From Solirhodobacter olei (GTDB lineage: Bacteria > Pseudomonadota > Alphaproteobacteria > Rhodobacterales > Rhodobacteraceae), in the NCBI RefSeq assembly GCF_004010155.1, contig NZ_RRYH01000007.1, positions 62,001-126,000 on the forward strand: 64,000 nucleotides of DNA, in the 5' to 3' direction. The stretch's first letter is position 1. Each line of letters opens with the position of its first letter. Positions 8,606 through 20,295 of this stretch are shown here, one piece after another. The notes below the pieces were generated by a model. It was given only the letters and a program-made list of their open reading frames with translations, did not search any database and was not told the origin of the DNA. The translations under genes were made by a program, and so were the position numbers.

Positions 8606-9799
8606 ATGAGCCGCAAGAAAAACAAAACCAACCTGACCAAGAGCGAGTTCCGGTCCACCGCCGCGATCGCAGCGATCTACATGTCGCGGCTGCTCGGGCT
8701 GTTCATGATCTACCCGGTCTTCGCGCATTTCGCGGAAGGGATGCCCGGGGCCACGCCGACCACCGTCGGGCTCGCCCTTGGGGCCTACGGGCTGACGCAG
8801 GGGGTGCTGCAGATCCCGTTCGGGCTGCTTTCGGACAAGCTGGGCCGGCGTACGATGGTGGCGCTGGGGCTCATCGTCTTCTGCATCGGCAGCATCGTGG
8901 CGGCGCTGTCGGGCTCGATCTGGGGCATCCTGCTGGGCCGGGCGCTGCAGGGGGCCGGGGCGATCGGCTCGGTCCTGCTCGCCTCGGTGGCCGATGTGAC
9001 CCGAACGGAGGTGCGCACCAGCGCCATGGCCATCGTCGGCGTCTCGATCGGGTTCTCCTTCATGGTGGCGGTGGTGCTTGGCCCGCTCGTCGCCTCCTTC
9101 GCCGGGCTGGCCGGGATCTTCTGGTTGACCGCCGCACTTGCCGTCATCGGTATCGCCATCGCCATGTCGGTGCTGCCGACGCGCGAGATTCACGAGGCCG
9201 GCGTCGGTATCGCGCCCACCGGCTTCCGCCAGCTGCTGACCAACCGCGGGCTGTTGCAGCTCGACTTCGCCATCTTCATCCTGCATGCGACGATGACAGC
9301 GCTGTTCCTCGCCGTGCCGGGGATCGTCTCGGCCACCATGGGGCTGCATGGCGGCTCGGCCTGGGTGCTCTACCTGCCGGTGCTGATCGCTGCCGCCGGG
9401 CTGATGGTGCCCTTCGTCATCGCCGCCGAGAAACATGGCAGGATGAACCAGGTGCGTCTGCTCGCCATCGCCCTGATCGGGCTGAGCGAACTTCTGATGC
9501 TGGTTCTCGGCGGCAGCGCCATCGCGGTGGTGGCGGCGCTGGTCATCTTCTTCACCGCCTTCACGGTGCTCGAGGCGATCCTGCCGTCGCTGCTGACCAA
9601 GACGGCGCCCGCCACGGCGAAAGGCACCGCCTCGGGCATCTATTCGAGCTCGCAGTTCATTGGCATCTTCTTCGGCGGCACCGTCGGTGGACTGGCCATG
9701 GAGCATGGCGGACAGGCGGCGCTTCTGGCCTTCGTCCTGGCCATGGCCGTGATCTGGGGGGCGACGCTGGTGAAAGGCGCTGCGCAGCGCCCGGCCTGA
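8606..9799 (+). CDS. MFS transporter, YajR-like without the C-terminal domain
   Basis: This 397-residue major facilitator carrier has about twelve hydrophobic segments. The motif-A loop reads GLLSDKLGRRTMVALG near residue 72, and motif B/C-like segments follow (LGRALQGAGAIGSVLLASVAD). The N-terminal segment IAAIYMSRLLGLFMIYPVF resembles YajR drug exporters, but the soluble YAM domain at the end of E. coli YajR is missing here. A drug or metabolite efflux role is likely. Substrate is unknown. The ATG at 8606 begins the homologous part; the longer in-frame extension upstream would run through the 22-bp inverted repeat and is rejected. Confidence 0.85.
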   Translation: MSRKKNKTNLTKSEFRSTAAIAAIYMSRLLGLFMIYPVFAHFAEGMPGATPTTVGLALGAYGLTQGVLQIPFGLLSDKLGRRTMVALGLIVFCIGSIVAALSGSIWGILLGRALQGAGAIGSVLLASVADVTRTEVRTSAMAIVGVSIGFSFMVAVVLGPLVASFAGLAGIFWLTAALAVIGIAIAMSVLPTREIHEAGVGIAPTGFRQLLTNRGLLQLDFAIFILHATMTALFLAVPGIVSATMGLHGGSAWVLYLPVLIAAAGLMVPFVIAAEKHGRMNQVRLLAIALIGLSELLMLVLGGSAIAVVAALVIFFTAFTVLEAILPSLLTKTAPATAKGTASGIYSSSQFIGIFFGGTVGGLAMEHGGQAALLAFVLAMAVIWGATLVKGAAQRPA

Positions 9800-9800
9800 G

Positions 9801-9816
9801 CCGGGCGGCGGCCCGG
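9801..9816. terminator. Short hairpin between convergent genes
   Basis: CCGGGC-GGCG-GCCCGG forms a 6-bp stem with a 4-base loop two bases after the MFS stop and 28 bp from the end of the convergent exchanger gene. There is no T-run, so it is only a weak candidate for a bidirectional terminator. Confidence 0.35.
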
Positions 9817-9843
9817 TTCCGCCCCGACCCCTCGCGCCGGGGC

Positions 9844-10854
9844 TCAGAGCCCGTGCAGGTAGATCGCGTAGGAGCTGAGCAGGTAGACGACCAGCATCGA
9901 CAGGCTGACCCAGCCGATCGTGCCACGCAGCCGCGTCTCGGGCCGGTAGAGCATTGCCACGATGAAGATCCCGGACATGATCACCGCCGCGAAGGCGGTG
10001 ATGGCATGGGCCGGGGCAACCGCCGAAAGCAGCGGGCCCTTCAGATAGGCGATGTCGTCGATGGCGAGGATCAGGACATCGAAGAGGTTTGAACCGAGCA
10101 GGTTACCGATCGCCATGTCCACCGCCCCGATGCGCAGCGCGGTGATCGTCACCACCAGCTCCGGCAGCGAGGTCGCGCCCGCGATCAGGAGCGTGCCGAC
10201 GAAGGTCGTCTTCCAGCCCATCGCGGTGGCGATGTCCTGTCCGATGAACGGCAGCCAGCTGCCGGCCGCGACGACGAAGGCCGCCGCCGTCAGGTAGCGC
10301 AGCAGCGCGGTGCGCAGGCTCAGGCCTTCGGTCTCCTCCGCGGCGGCGTCGCGGGACTTGCTGCGGCGCTCGTAGTCGAAAGCCGCCCGCATCGCGACGA
10401 GGTAGATCACCACGATCATCGGGGTATAGCCGCTGACATGCAGGAACCGCAGGTCCAGCTGTTCGCGGCTGAGCAGGATCAGCGCCCCCACCGCCCCGAT
10501 CATGATGACGCCGAAACCCGCGGTCAGGATATGGCCCTGGTCGATCCTGCGGTAGAGCGGCTCGGCGCGGCTCAGCTCATCCAGCAGCACCAGCAGCAGC
10601 AGGTTGAAAACGCAGCTGCCGAGCGCATCGCCCACCGCGATATTCGGCGCGCCGGTGGCCGCGACGGCGCTGATGCCGGTGAAAAGCTCTGGCAGCGAGG
10701 TCGCAGTGGCCAGCAGCAGCAACCCGATCCAGGAGCGGGAGAGCCCGGTGAGGCGAGCCAGCACCTCGGCATGGCGGGTCAGGACGGAGCCTGCCACCGC
10801 GATCACCGCGGCGCAGAGGCCGAGTTCCAGCCAGGGCAGGACCACCGGTGTCAT
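9844..10854 (-). CDS. CaCA-family Na+/Ca2+ (or H+/Ca2+) exchanger
   Basis: This 336-residue membrane antiporter is built of the two inverted alpha-repeats of the CaCA superfamily. Repeat 1 has ATATSLPELFTG followed by NIAVGDALGSCVFN; repeat 2 has AGATSLPELVVT followed by DMAIGNLLGSNLFD. The two glutamates of SLPEL are the expected Ca2+ ligands. About ten hydrophobic segments are visible with a charged loop (YERRSKSRDAAAEETEG) between the halves. It starts 3 bp after the stop of the Ca2+-type P-ATPase gene, so the pair is co-transcribed and probably serves Ca2+ export. Confidence 0.88.
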   Translation of the reverse strand: MTPVVLPWLELGLCAAVIAVAGSVLTRHAEVLARLTGLSRSWIGLLLLATATSLPELFTGISAVAATGAPNIAVGDALGSCVFNLLLLVLLDELSRAEPLYRRIDQGHILTAGFGVIMIGAVGALILLSREQLDLRFLHVSGYTPMIVVIYLVAMRAAFDYERRSKSRDAAAEETEGLSLRTALLRYLTAAAFVVAAGSWLPFIGQDIATAMGWKTTFVGTLLIAGATSLPELVVTITALRIGAVDMAIGNLLGSNLFDVLILAIDDIAYLKGPLLSAVAPAHAITAFAAVIMSGIFIVAMLYRPETRLRGTIGWVSLSMLVVYLLSSYAIYLHGL

Positions 10855-10857
10855 GGC

Positions 10858-13497
10858 TCATCCCCTCCCCTTGCGGCGCAGCAGGGCCGCGGCCTGCCAG
10901 AGCGCGGTCGGCAGCAAACTGAAGCCGAGCGCGAGCGCCCACATGCCCGGCCCGGGCGGGACCAGGCCCAGCACATCGGCAAGCGGCGGCAGGTAGGGCG
11001 GCACGACCAGCAGCGCAGAGCAGAGCATCAGCGCCGCCCAGATCCAGCGGTTCCTGGTGATCTCGTTGACCAGCGGATGGGCCCGATCTGAGCGCATGTT
11101 GAAGACATGCCAGAGCTGAGCGAAGGCGAGCGTGAGGAAGGTTATGGTGACTGTCGCCTCCGCCCCCTGGCCGGTGGCGCCCGCGGCAAGGAGCGCGCCG
11201 AAGGTGCCGCCCGCCATCAGCAGGCTCTGCGCCAGGATGCGCCGCCATTGCGGCCGGCCGAGGATCGGCTGCCGCGGCGGGCGCGGCGGCCGGCTCAAGG
11301 CGTCGCCCTCGCCCTCGCAAAGGGCGAGCGCGAAGGCGGGGAAGACGTCGGTGATCAGGTTCAGGTAGAGGATCTGCAACGGCAGGAGCGGCAACGGCAG
11401 GGAGGGCGCGACGGCAAGACTGACCACCATAACCTCGGCCAGGTTGCAGGCCAGCAGGTAGGCGGCAAAGCGGCGAATGTTGCCGAAAATGACCCGCCCC
11501 TCGCGGATCGCGGCGACGATGGTCGGGAAGGCATCGTCGAGCAGGACCATCGCGGCGGCCTCGCGCGCCACATCGGTGCCGCGCAGGCCCATGGCGACAC
11601 CGATATCGGCCTGGCGCAGGGCGGGCGCGTCGTTCACCCCGTCGCCGGTCATCGCGACGATCTCTCCCGCTACCTGGTAGGCGCGGACGAGATCCAGCTT
11701 CTCGCGCGGGCTGACGCGGGCAAAAATGCCGATGCGGTCTAGGTACCCGTTGCTGGCGAGACCGGCGAGCTCTCCTCCGAGCGCGACATCCTCCGGGCGG
11801 TGGCCAAGGCCGACGGCGCGGCCGATGCTGCGCGCAGTGACGGCATGGTCGCCGGTGACCATGACCACCCGGATCCCGGCACGGTGGCAGGCCTCGATCG
11901 CCTCGGGCACGTCGAGCCGGGCGGGATCCTCCAGCCCGATCAGGCCAAGGAAGGTCAGCCCCGCGTCCAGCTCCGCGTCGGGCTCCGCCGAAGTCTTCTC
12001 CGCGCAGGCCAGAACGCGCAGCCCGTGATGGGCCAGTTCGGCCACGCGCTCCGCCCAGTCGCGCCGGTCATGTGCCGTCATTGGTCGAAGCGCGCCGTCG
12101 GGCGAGACCGTCTCGCATGCGGGAAGCACCGCCTCCGGTGCGCCCTTGACGGCGAACCGGTAGGCCGAGCCCACGCGATGCACCGTCGTCATGCGCTTAC
12201 TCACACTGTCAAAGGGATGTTCGCGCACCCGGGGCGCCCGGGCCAGCAGATCGGCGCGGCTAAGGCCCGCCTCGAGCCCGGCGCGGAGCAGTGCCACCTC
12301 CATCGGGTCGCCCGCGCCCGGGTCGTCCGGCCGGTCGAGCGCGGCGGCGTTGCAGAGAACCGCCACCTCCATCAGCGCGGCCATCTGGGCGTCGCGCACC
12401 GGCAGCCCGGCCGCACCTTCATCGCCCATCGTGACCTCGCCCGAGGGCAGCCAGACCCGCCGGACCGTCATCCGGTTCTCGGTGAGCGTGCCGGTCTTGT
12501 CGGTCAGGATGATCGTCGTTGCCCCGAGCGTCTCTACCGCCGAGAGGCGTTCGACCAGCGCGTTCTGTTCCGCCATCCGCCACATGCCGCGTGCCAGCGT
12601 CAGCGTTGCGACGATCGGCAGCCCCTCGGGGATCGCGGCGACGGAAAGGGCGATGCCGGCCTCCACCATCAGCAGGGCGTCCTTGCCGGTGAGCACGCCG
12701 AAACCGACGATTGCCGCGGCGATCAGCAGCGTCGCCCAGACAAGCTGCGCGGAGAGATGGGCGAGCTTGCGCTCGATCGGGGAGCTGCCCGATCCAGCCT
12801 CGGTCACCAGCCGCGAGACCTGGCCCAGCTCCGTCGCCATGCCGATGCCCGTGACCACACCTAGCGCGCTGCCGCGGATCACCGCCGTCCCCTTGAACAG
12901 CATCGAGCGCCGGTCGCCGAGCCGTGCCGCCGCCGGAACCGGGGGGACGCCCTTGCCGACCGGGACGGATTCGCCGGTCAGAGTCGATTCATCTACATTC
13001 AGGTTCGACGCCTCGACGATGCGCAGATCCGCCGGCACCGCGTCGCCCGCCTCCAGCAGCAGGATGTCGCCCGGCACCAGCCGCTCGGCCGGGATCACCC
13101 GCTCGTGCCCATCGCGCCGCACCCGGGCCGTCTGCGCCTCCAGCCGGCGCAGGGCCTCGATGGACCGGACGGCGCGCAACTCGGTGAAAAAGCCGATGGC
13201 GGTGTTTAGGCCGAGGACGACGCCGATGGCCAACGCCTCCTCCAGCTCGCCGAACCAGCCGGCGATCAGGGCGGCACCGGCAAGCAGGGCGACGACCGGG
13301 CTTTTGAACTGGTTGAGGATCAGCGCCAGAAGCCCGACCCGCTCGCGCGCCGCCACGTTGTTCGGGCCGAAACGGGCGCGGCGTATCTCGGCCTCGTCCT
13401 CGCTCAGCCCGCGGGTGGCGTCCACACCCTGAAGATCGAGAACATCCCGGGCCTCGCGCGCGTAGGGCGGGCAGGTGTCCGTGACCTCTCGTATCAC
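10858..13497 (-). CDS. P-type Ca2+-transporting ATPase (SERCA/PMCA type)
   Basis: This 879-residue type-II P-type ATPase has the phosphorylation motif DKTGTLT with D333 and the actuator motif TGES. Membrane ion-site residues match SERCA: AAIPEGLP in M4, NLAE in M5 and NLITD in M6, which supports Ca2+ (possibly Mn2+) export. The hinge motif MTGDGVNDAPALRQADIG is intact. Start choice is uncertain. GTG 13497 follows a CGGGAG site and places the family N-terminus (PPYAREARDVL) at the front; in-frame ATGs at 13566 and 13659 would add 23 or 54 residues of non-conserved sequence. It forms a two-gene operon with the CaCA exchanger. Confidence 0.88.
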   Translation of the reverse strand: MIREVTDTCPPYAREARDVLDLQGVDATRGLSEDEAEIRRARFGPNNVAARERVGLLALILNQFKSPVVALLAGAALIAGWFGELEEALAIGVVLGLNTAIGFFTELRAVRSIEALRRLEAQTARVRRDGHERVIPAERLVPGDILLLEAGDAVPADLRIVEASNLNVDESTLTGESVPVGKGVPPVPAAARLGDRRSMLFKGTAVIRGSALGVVTGIGMATELGQVSRLVTEAGSGSSPIERKLAHLSAQLVWATLLIAAAIVGFGVLTGKDALLMVEAGIALSVAAIPEGLPIVATLTLARGMWRMAEQNALVERLSAVETLGATTIILTDKTGTLTENRMTVRRVWLPSGEVTMGDEGAAGLPVRDAQMAALMEVAVLCNAAALDRPDDPGAGDPMEVALLRAGLEAGLSRADLLARAPRVREHPFDSVSKRMTTVHRVGSAYRFAVKGAPEAVLPACETVSPDGALRPMTAHDRRDWAERVAELAHHGLRVLACAEKTSAEPDAELDAGLTFLGLIGLEDPARLDVPEAIEACHRAGIRVVMVTGDHAVTARSIGRAVGLGHRPEDVALGGELAGLASNGYLDRIGIFARVSPREKLDLVRAYQVAGEIVAMTGDGVNDAPALRQADIGVAMGLRGTDVAREAAAMVLLDDAFPTIVAAIREGRVIFGNIRRFAAYLLACNLAEVMVVSLAVAPSLPLPLLPLQILYLNLITDVFPAFALALCEGEGDALSRPPRPPRQPILGRPQWRRILAQSLLMAGGTFGALLAAGATGQGAEATVTITFLTLAFAQLWHVFNMRSDRAHPLVNEITRNRWIWAALMLCSALLVVPPYLPPLADVLGLVPPGPGMWALALGFSLLPTALWQAAALLRRKGRG

Positions 13498-13900
13498 CTC
13501 GGCGCTCCCGGGGGTTGATCCATTTCCCGGAAGCCTAGCCGAGTTGAGGCGGGCGCCCATTGACATGGGACAAGGCCGCACGGTGCGAAGGCGGAATGGG
13601 CGCAGGACAGGCTGGCGGGGGCCCAGCGCCCTGACATAGCACCGCACCAAAACTGTCATGCGGTCGGTTTATCGGAAGCGTCATGTTGCGCCCCGCCGCC
13701 TCCAGACCCGCTAACCCAGCGACCGGCCGCTCCGCCGGGGACGGAAGTGTTCTCGACCTTCCTCATGACCCAGTTCCCGCTGGACCTCGCGCGGCTCGCG
13801 CTCGGGCGGAGTTGAATGGCCCCACACGTTTGCCGCTTGATCCCGGACCCGCGCGGCGGGAGTAATCACAACGGACCGCCACCGCCGCCCCGGAGCCGAG

Positions 13901-16018
13901 ATGACGCCGAGTCCCGCCGCCAGAGATCTGACCGGACGCGCCGCCCGCCTTCTGCTGCGCCACCATATCGAGAATGGGGCGGCGGTCGCGCTCTGCGTCG
14001 CGCTCGTGGTGCTCGCGGCGGCGCTGGCGGGCGGTCTGCTCGCCGCCGTGATCGCGGGGATCGGGGCGTTCTGCGTCAGCATGGCGGACAGGCCCGGCTC
14101 GCCCCGCGCGAAGCTGCGAAAGCTCCTTGCAGCACTCATCGCAAGCGCGGCGATCCTGCTTCTGGCCGGGCTCTCGACCGGGCATGCTCTGGCCATGGCC
14201 GGGATCGTGGTGCTGACGAGCCTCGGCCTTGCGGTCGCGGCGGCGCTCGGCCGCTCGGCCCTGCCGCAGGCGATCGCCGGGGTGATCGCGCTGGTGATCG
14301 GCATGGCGATCCCGGCCGCCAACCCGGCCGCGGCACTGTGGCAGGCCTGGCTCTTCTTTGCCGGTGGCGCGGGCTACACCGCGCTCGCGATGGGGCTGGC
14401 GTTCGCCCGCGACGACCGCGACCGGCGGATGTTCCTCAACGAGGCGCTTCTGGCGACGGCCGACTACCTTCGCGCCCGCGCCCGGCTTTTCGACCCTGAC
14501 ACGGCCAGATCCGAGGCCCTGGACGGCGTCATCGAGCGCAACGGTGTGCTGATGGAGCGCCTGCAGTCCGCGCGCGACATGATCTTCACCGGTCGCCCGA
14601 ATGCCGCCCGGCGGAAGTGGATCGCGGGGCTCCTCGCGCTTCTCGACCTCTACGAGGCGGTCCTTTCGAGCGACGCTGACTGGGAGGCCCTGCGTGAGAC
14701 GCCGGACCGCGCGGCCCTTGGCCGTATCGCGGCGCTGAACCGCGCCCTGGCCGAGGATGTGGAGGCGATCGCCCTGGCACTCGTCTCCGGCCGCATGCCG
14801 GCGACAGTGGACCGGGACGCGATGGTCGTGGCACTCGACGAGGCGCTCGCCCGGCTCGGCCGCGAGGGCCATTCGGAAGCCCGCGCGGCCCTGCACCCGA
14901 CCCGCCTGAAACTCGGGCGCGCGCTGCGGCGTGGCCGGGCGCTGGCGGAGCTTCTCGCCACGCCCGAGGCGGAGGTGCCAGCGCTGCCGGATGTCGCACT
15001 TTCGGCCTTCCTTCCGCATCGCGCGGACTGGCGGGCGACGCTTCGCGGGCATCTGCGCCTGACCTCGCCGGTGATGCGTTACGCGATCCGGCTGACGCTG
15101 GCGATGCTGGCAGGCTACGCGGTGACCCTCGCCTTTCCGGGTTACGTGCATGGCGGCTGGATCCTGCTGACAGTCGCGCTGATCATGCGGGCGAGCTATG
15201 CGGTCACCCGCCAGCGCAGGAACGACAGGCTGGTCGGGACGCTCGCAGGCTGCGCGCTGGCGGCCCTGCTGATGCCGGTGTTGCCTCCGGCCGCGGTGGT
15301 CGGAATCATGATCGTCGGGGTCGGAGTGATCCATGCCTACGCCACCGTAAACTACCGCATCACCTCCTTCGCGGCCTCGCTTGCGGCGCTTCTGCTGCTG
15401 CATCTGCTGGAGCCGCAGAGTTTCTACGTCGCCGACCGGATCATCGACACGCTGATCGGCGTCGTCCTCTCTGCCGCCTTCGCCTATGTGCTGCCCAGCT
15501 GGGAATGGAACGACGTCCCGCGCCTCGTCTCCGCGATGGTCGCGGCCAACCGCGCCTTCGCAGCCGAGGCGCTAAGCGAGGCGGGGGAGGACGGCGCCTA
15601 CCGCCTCGCCCGCAAACAGGCGCTCGACAGTTTCACCGCGCTCGCCACCACCGCCCGTCGGTTGAGCGGCGAGCCTCCGCGCGACGACCGCCGGCTGGCC
15701 CGCCTGAACGAGCTTCTGGCGGCGGGGTATCTCTTCGCCTCTGACCTCGCCTCCGTCCACGGCATGATCCGCGCCCGGGCGAGAGAGTTCGAGGCCGGAA
15801 CCCTTGCGGCGCGCCTGGCCGAAAGCCGGGCGGAAGTGGCCGAGGACCTCTCGGCGACAAGTGCGCGTCCAGCGCCGGAGACACTCCGCCGCCGTGGCTG
15901 GTTCGAGCTGCGGGATACCGACGCGCCGACGGTGCTGCGGCGGCGGCTGCTGCATGTCGAACATGGCGCGAAACGCCTGATCGCGCAGGCGAACATGATC
16001 ACATCGCCATCGGCGTAA
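13901..16018 (+). CDS. FUSC-family membrane protein (YccS/aromatic-acid exporter-like)
   Basis: This 705-residue protein has the FUSC layout: a first bundle of hydrophobic segments (about residues 20-165), a soluble alpha-helical stretch (about 180-375) and a second bundle (about 390-545) with a C-terminal cytoplasmic domain. The second bundle holds GGWILLTVALIMRASYAVTRQRRNDR, the conserved FUSC core; only the pattern WxxLTV...R..Y..TRQR..DR is diagnostic. Members export aromatic acids or act in envelope stress. Substrate is unknown. The ATG follows GGAGCCGAG directly. It is convergent with exoD. Confidence 0.82.
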   Translation: MTPSPAARDLTGRAARLLLRHHIENGAAVALCVALVVLAAALAGGLLAAVIAGIGAFCVSMADRPGSPRAKLRKLLAALIASAAILLLAGLSTGHALAMAGIVVLTSLGLAVAAALGRSALPQAIAGVIALVIGMAIPAANPAAALWQAWLFFAGGAGYTALAMGLAFARDDRDRRMFLNEALLATADYLRARARLFDPDTARSEALDGVIERNGVLMERLQSARDMIFTGRPNAARRKWIAGLLALLDLYEAVLSSDADWEALRETPDRAALGRIAALNRALAEDVEAIALALVSGRMPATVDRDAMVVALDEALARLGREGHSEARAALHPTRLKLGRALRRGRALAELLATPEAEVPALPDVALSAFLPHRADWRATLRGHLRLTSPVMRYAIRLTLAMLAGYAVTLAFPGYVHGGWILLTVALIMRASYAVTRQRRNDRLVGTLAGCALAALLMPVLPPAAVVGIMIVGVGVIHAYATVNYRITSFAASLAALLLLHLLEPQSFYVADRIIDTLIGVVLSAAFAYVLPSWEWNDVPRLVSAMVAANRAFAAEALSEAGEDGAYRLARKQALDSFTALATTARRLSGEPPRDDRRLARLNELLAAGYLFASDLASVHGMIRARAREFEAGTLAARLAESRAEVAEDLSATSARPAPETLRRRGWFELRDTDAPTVLRRRLLHVEHGAKRLIAQANMITSPSA

Positions 16019-16072
16019 GGGCGACCGAAGGCCCCCGGCCCGACCTTGGGAGAGGCCCGACGTTGTCCGAGG

Positions 16073-16783
16073 TCAGATTTCCGCTAGCCTGCCGACCGCG
16101 GCCATCAGGGCCCCTGCGAACAAGACGATGAACAGGACGCCGACCGCCGCTGAGACGAGCCCGATCAGCACCGTCAGCCCGTCGCCCCGCAACAGGCCGA
16201 TGGCGATAAGGCATATTGCGAGGGCCGGGATGGCATTGCCGAACGGGACCGGGAGCATGATGATCAGAGATAAGAGCGTTGCCGTCACTCCGGTCAGCCG
16301 GTCGATCGGCGCCCGCAGCATGAAGAGACAGCGCGGGCGGACGAATGTCTCGAGCCGCTGCGCATATCCGATTGCGCGCAGCAAGGTCCTTCGCAACTGC
16401 GACAGGCTGATCTTGCGGCGCTCAAGGGCGCGGGGAAGCCGCGGGGTTTCGTACCCCAACGACATCTGCAGCATCAGCACGGTAAGCGGCAGGCCGACGA
16501 TGGCGGAGAGGCCCGGAGCCGGAATCGGGACGAGGTTCGGAACAGCCAGGATCAGCATGATCAAGGGGTAGCCCTTAGGCGAGAGCCGGTCGAGCAGCTC
16601 ACCGATGGTGATCTCGTCAGGGCCGGATCCCTGCAGCTGTCGCAGCAATTCCGATAGGGACGGCGTGGCGTTGCCGCGGGCCTCCGTTTCGCGTTTGATT
16701 CCTACTCCCTCCCGTCTGTCCTGCCCGCCGGGCCTTGGCCGGGACGCGCGGCCTATCTCGCCGGTGCCAGCAGCAGGTCGCAC
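16073..16783 (-). CDS. exoD: ExoD-family membrane protein
   Basis: This protein of about 236 residues matches the ExoD family: a conserved N-terminal helix (LSELLRQLQG) with EITIGELLDRL, the signature YPLIMLILAVPNLVPIPAPG, and three or four membrane segments with MLPVPFGNAIPALAI. ExoD affects exopolysaccharide synthesis in rhizobia by an unknown mechanism. The GTG at 16783 overlaps the end of the universal stress gene by 31 bp, so the two are coupled. No ATG or GTG lies between it and the conserved domain; a shorter form could start only from a rare codon after the GGGAGTAGGA near 16700. Confidence 0.78.
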   Translation of the reverse strand: MRPAAGTGEIGRASRPRPGGQDRREGVGIKRETEARGNATPSLSELLRQLQGSGPDEITIGELLDRLSPKGYPLIMLILAVPNLVPIPAPGLSAIVGLPLTVLMLQMSLGYETPRLPRALERRKISLSQLRRTLLRAIGYAQRLETFVRPRCLFMLRAPIDRLTGVTATLLSLIIMLPVPFGNAIPALAICLIAIGLLRGDGLTVLIGLVSAAVGVLFIVLFAGALMAAVGRLAEI

Positions 16784-17607
16784 GGACAGTCCGCCAGCAT
16801 CTCGCGCGCCGTGCTGCCCAGAACCGCGTCACGGAGCCACGAACGCGCGTGGTACCCCAGGCAGAGCAGGTCCGCCTTCATCGCTGCGACCTGAGTGCGG
16901 AGCACATGGTCCGGCGCGCCCTCGGCAACGAGGCTTCGGACCTCCCGACCGGCTGGGGCAGTCTCGCGGACGAAGGTCGCGATCGGCTCTGCAAGTTCCG
17001 CCTCGATCTCGTCCTTCTCTGCCTTCGACAAATCGCCCTCCGGCCCCGTGCGCATCGTTAGCGCCCGATAGGGGACGTGATAGGCGTGAACCAGGCTCAC
17101 CGCGCCCTCTGGCGCAAGCTCGAACGCGAGCCGCGCGGCCTGCCGGGCGCAGACCGAGAAATCGACACCGACGACAGCCCTGCCATAGGGCCCCAGCGCC
17201 CGGGCCGTCACCCGCAGAACAGCGCGCCGCGACACCCGCGCGACCCGTTCAAGCGTGGTTCCCTCGAACATGCCCGCGACCCCGCGCTGGCGATGGCTGC
17301 CCATGACCACCAGATCGGCGTCGAGGTAATCCGCCTTCTCCACGATGGTCCGCCACGCGTCACCGGGCGATATCTCCACCTTCGCATCCAGGCCGGCGAA
17401 GTTGCGCCCGGCCGATGCGAGCTCAGTCAGGCCAGCCTCGGCCGCGGCGATGTCCGCCTCGGCGACCGGAGCGGGCAGTTCCTCGTCCACCACATGGAGG
17501 ATGTGGAGCGCCGCGCCGGTCTGGCGCGCCAGCAGGCAGGCGCGGCTTACGGCACGGTCAGACCGCTCCGACAGGTCTGTCGCAACGAGGATCTGCCTGA
17601 GTGTCAT
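16753..17607 (-). CDS. Universal stress protein with two Usp domains
   Basis: This 284-residue cytoplasmic protein consists of two Usp domains in tandem. The first begins RQILVATDLSERSDRAV and ends with the ATP-binding pattern GSHRQRGVAGMFEGTT. The second begins RAVVGVDFSVCARQAARL and ends GYHARSWLRDAVLGSTAREML. The ATG at 17607 has a GGGGGAAAGG site and directly precedes the domain; an upstream in-frame start at 17661 lacks support. It is the first gene of a pair with exoD and lies 87 bp downstream of an FNR-like box, suggesting induction at low oxygen. Confidence 0.85.
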   Translation of the reverse strand: MTLRQILVATDLSERSDRAVSRACLLARQTGAALHILHVVDEELPAPVAEADIAAAEAGLTELASAGRNFAGLDAKVEISPGDAWRTIVEKADYLDADLVVMGSHRQRGVAGMFEGTTLERVARVSRRAVLRVTARALGPYGRAVVGVDFSVCARQAARLAFELAPEGAVSLVHAYHVPYRALTMRTGPEGDLSKAEKDEIEAELAEPIATFVRETAPAGREVRSLVAEGAPDHVLRTQVAAMKADLLCLGYHARSWLRDAVLGSTAREMLADCPCDLLLAPAR

Positions 17608-17693
17608 GGACGCCTTTCCCCCGATCTTTCGTGCCGCCTGACCCTTCATCGGGCTGGACAAGGGAATGCTGGCAGCAAACCTGCCGACCGGAC

Positions 17694-17707
17694 ATGACCC
17701 AGATCAA
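17694..17707 (-). promoter_or_regulatory. FNR/FnrL-like box upstream of the universal stress gene
   Basis: On the minus strand the site reads TTGAT-CTGG-GTCAT, one base away from the FNR/FnrL consensus TTGAY-N4-RTCAA. It lies 87 bp before the Usp start codon, a usual activator position. Usp genes are common FnrL targets in this bacterial group. The assignment is by motif and position only. Confidence 0.5.
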
Positions 17708-17795
17708 CGCATCTCCGAGATGCGCCGGCGGGACGGGGGCGAACCCATCAAACCATTCAGGCGGAAAGGAGGAAAAGCACAACGATTAGACCAGT

Positions 17796-17817
17796 ATTGG
17801 CTATTACCAGTGCCAAT
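17796..17817 (-). terminator. Hairpin downstream of gyrB
   Basis: ATTGGC (17796-17801) and GCCAAT (17812-17817) form a 6-bp stem with a 10-base loop, 22 bp past the gyrB stop on the minus strand. There is no U-tract, so it is a weak terminator or mRNA 3'-end hairpin. The remaining 17608-17838 spacer shows no gene. Confidence 0.35.
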
Positions 17818-17838
17818 TCATGCCCGAGTCCGCGGGCC

Positions 17839-20295
<2,457 letters not shown>

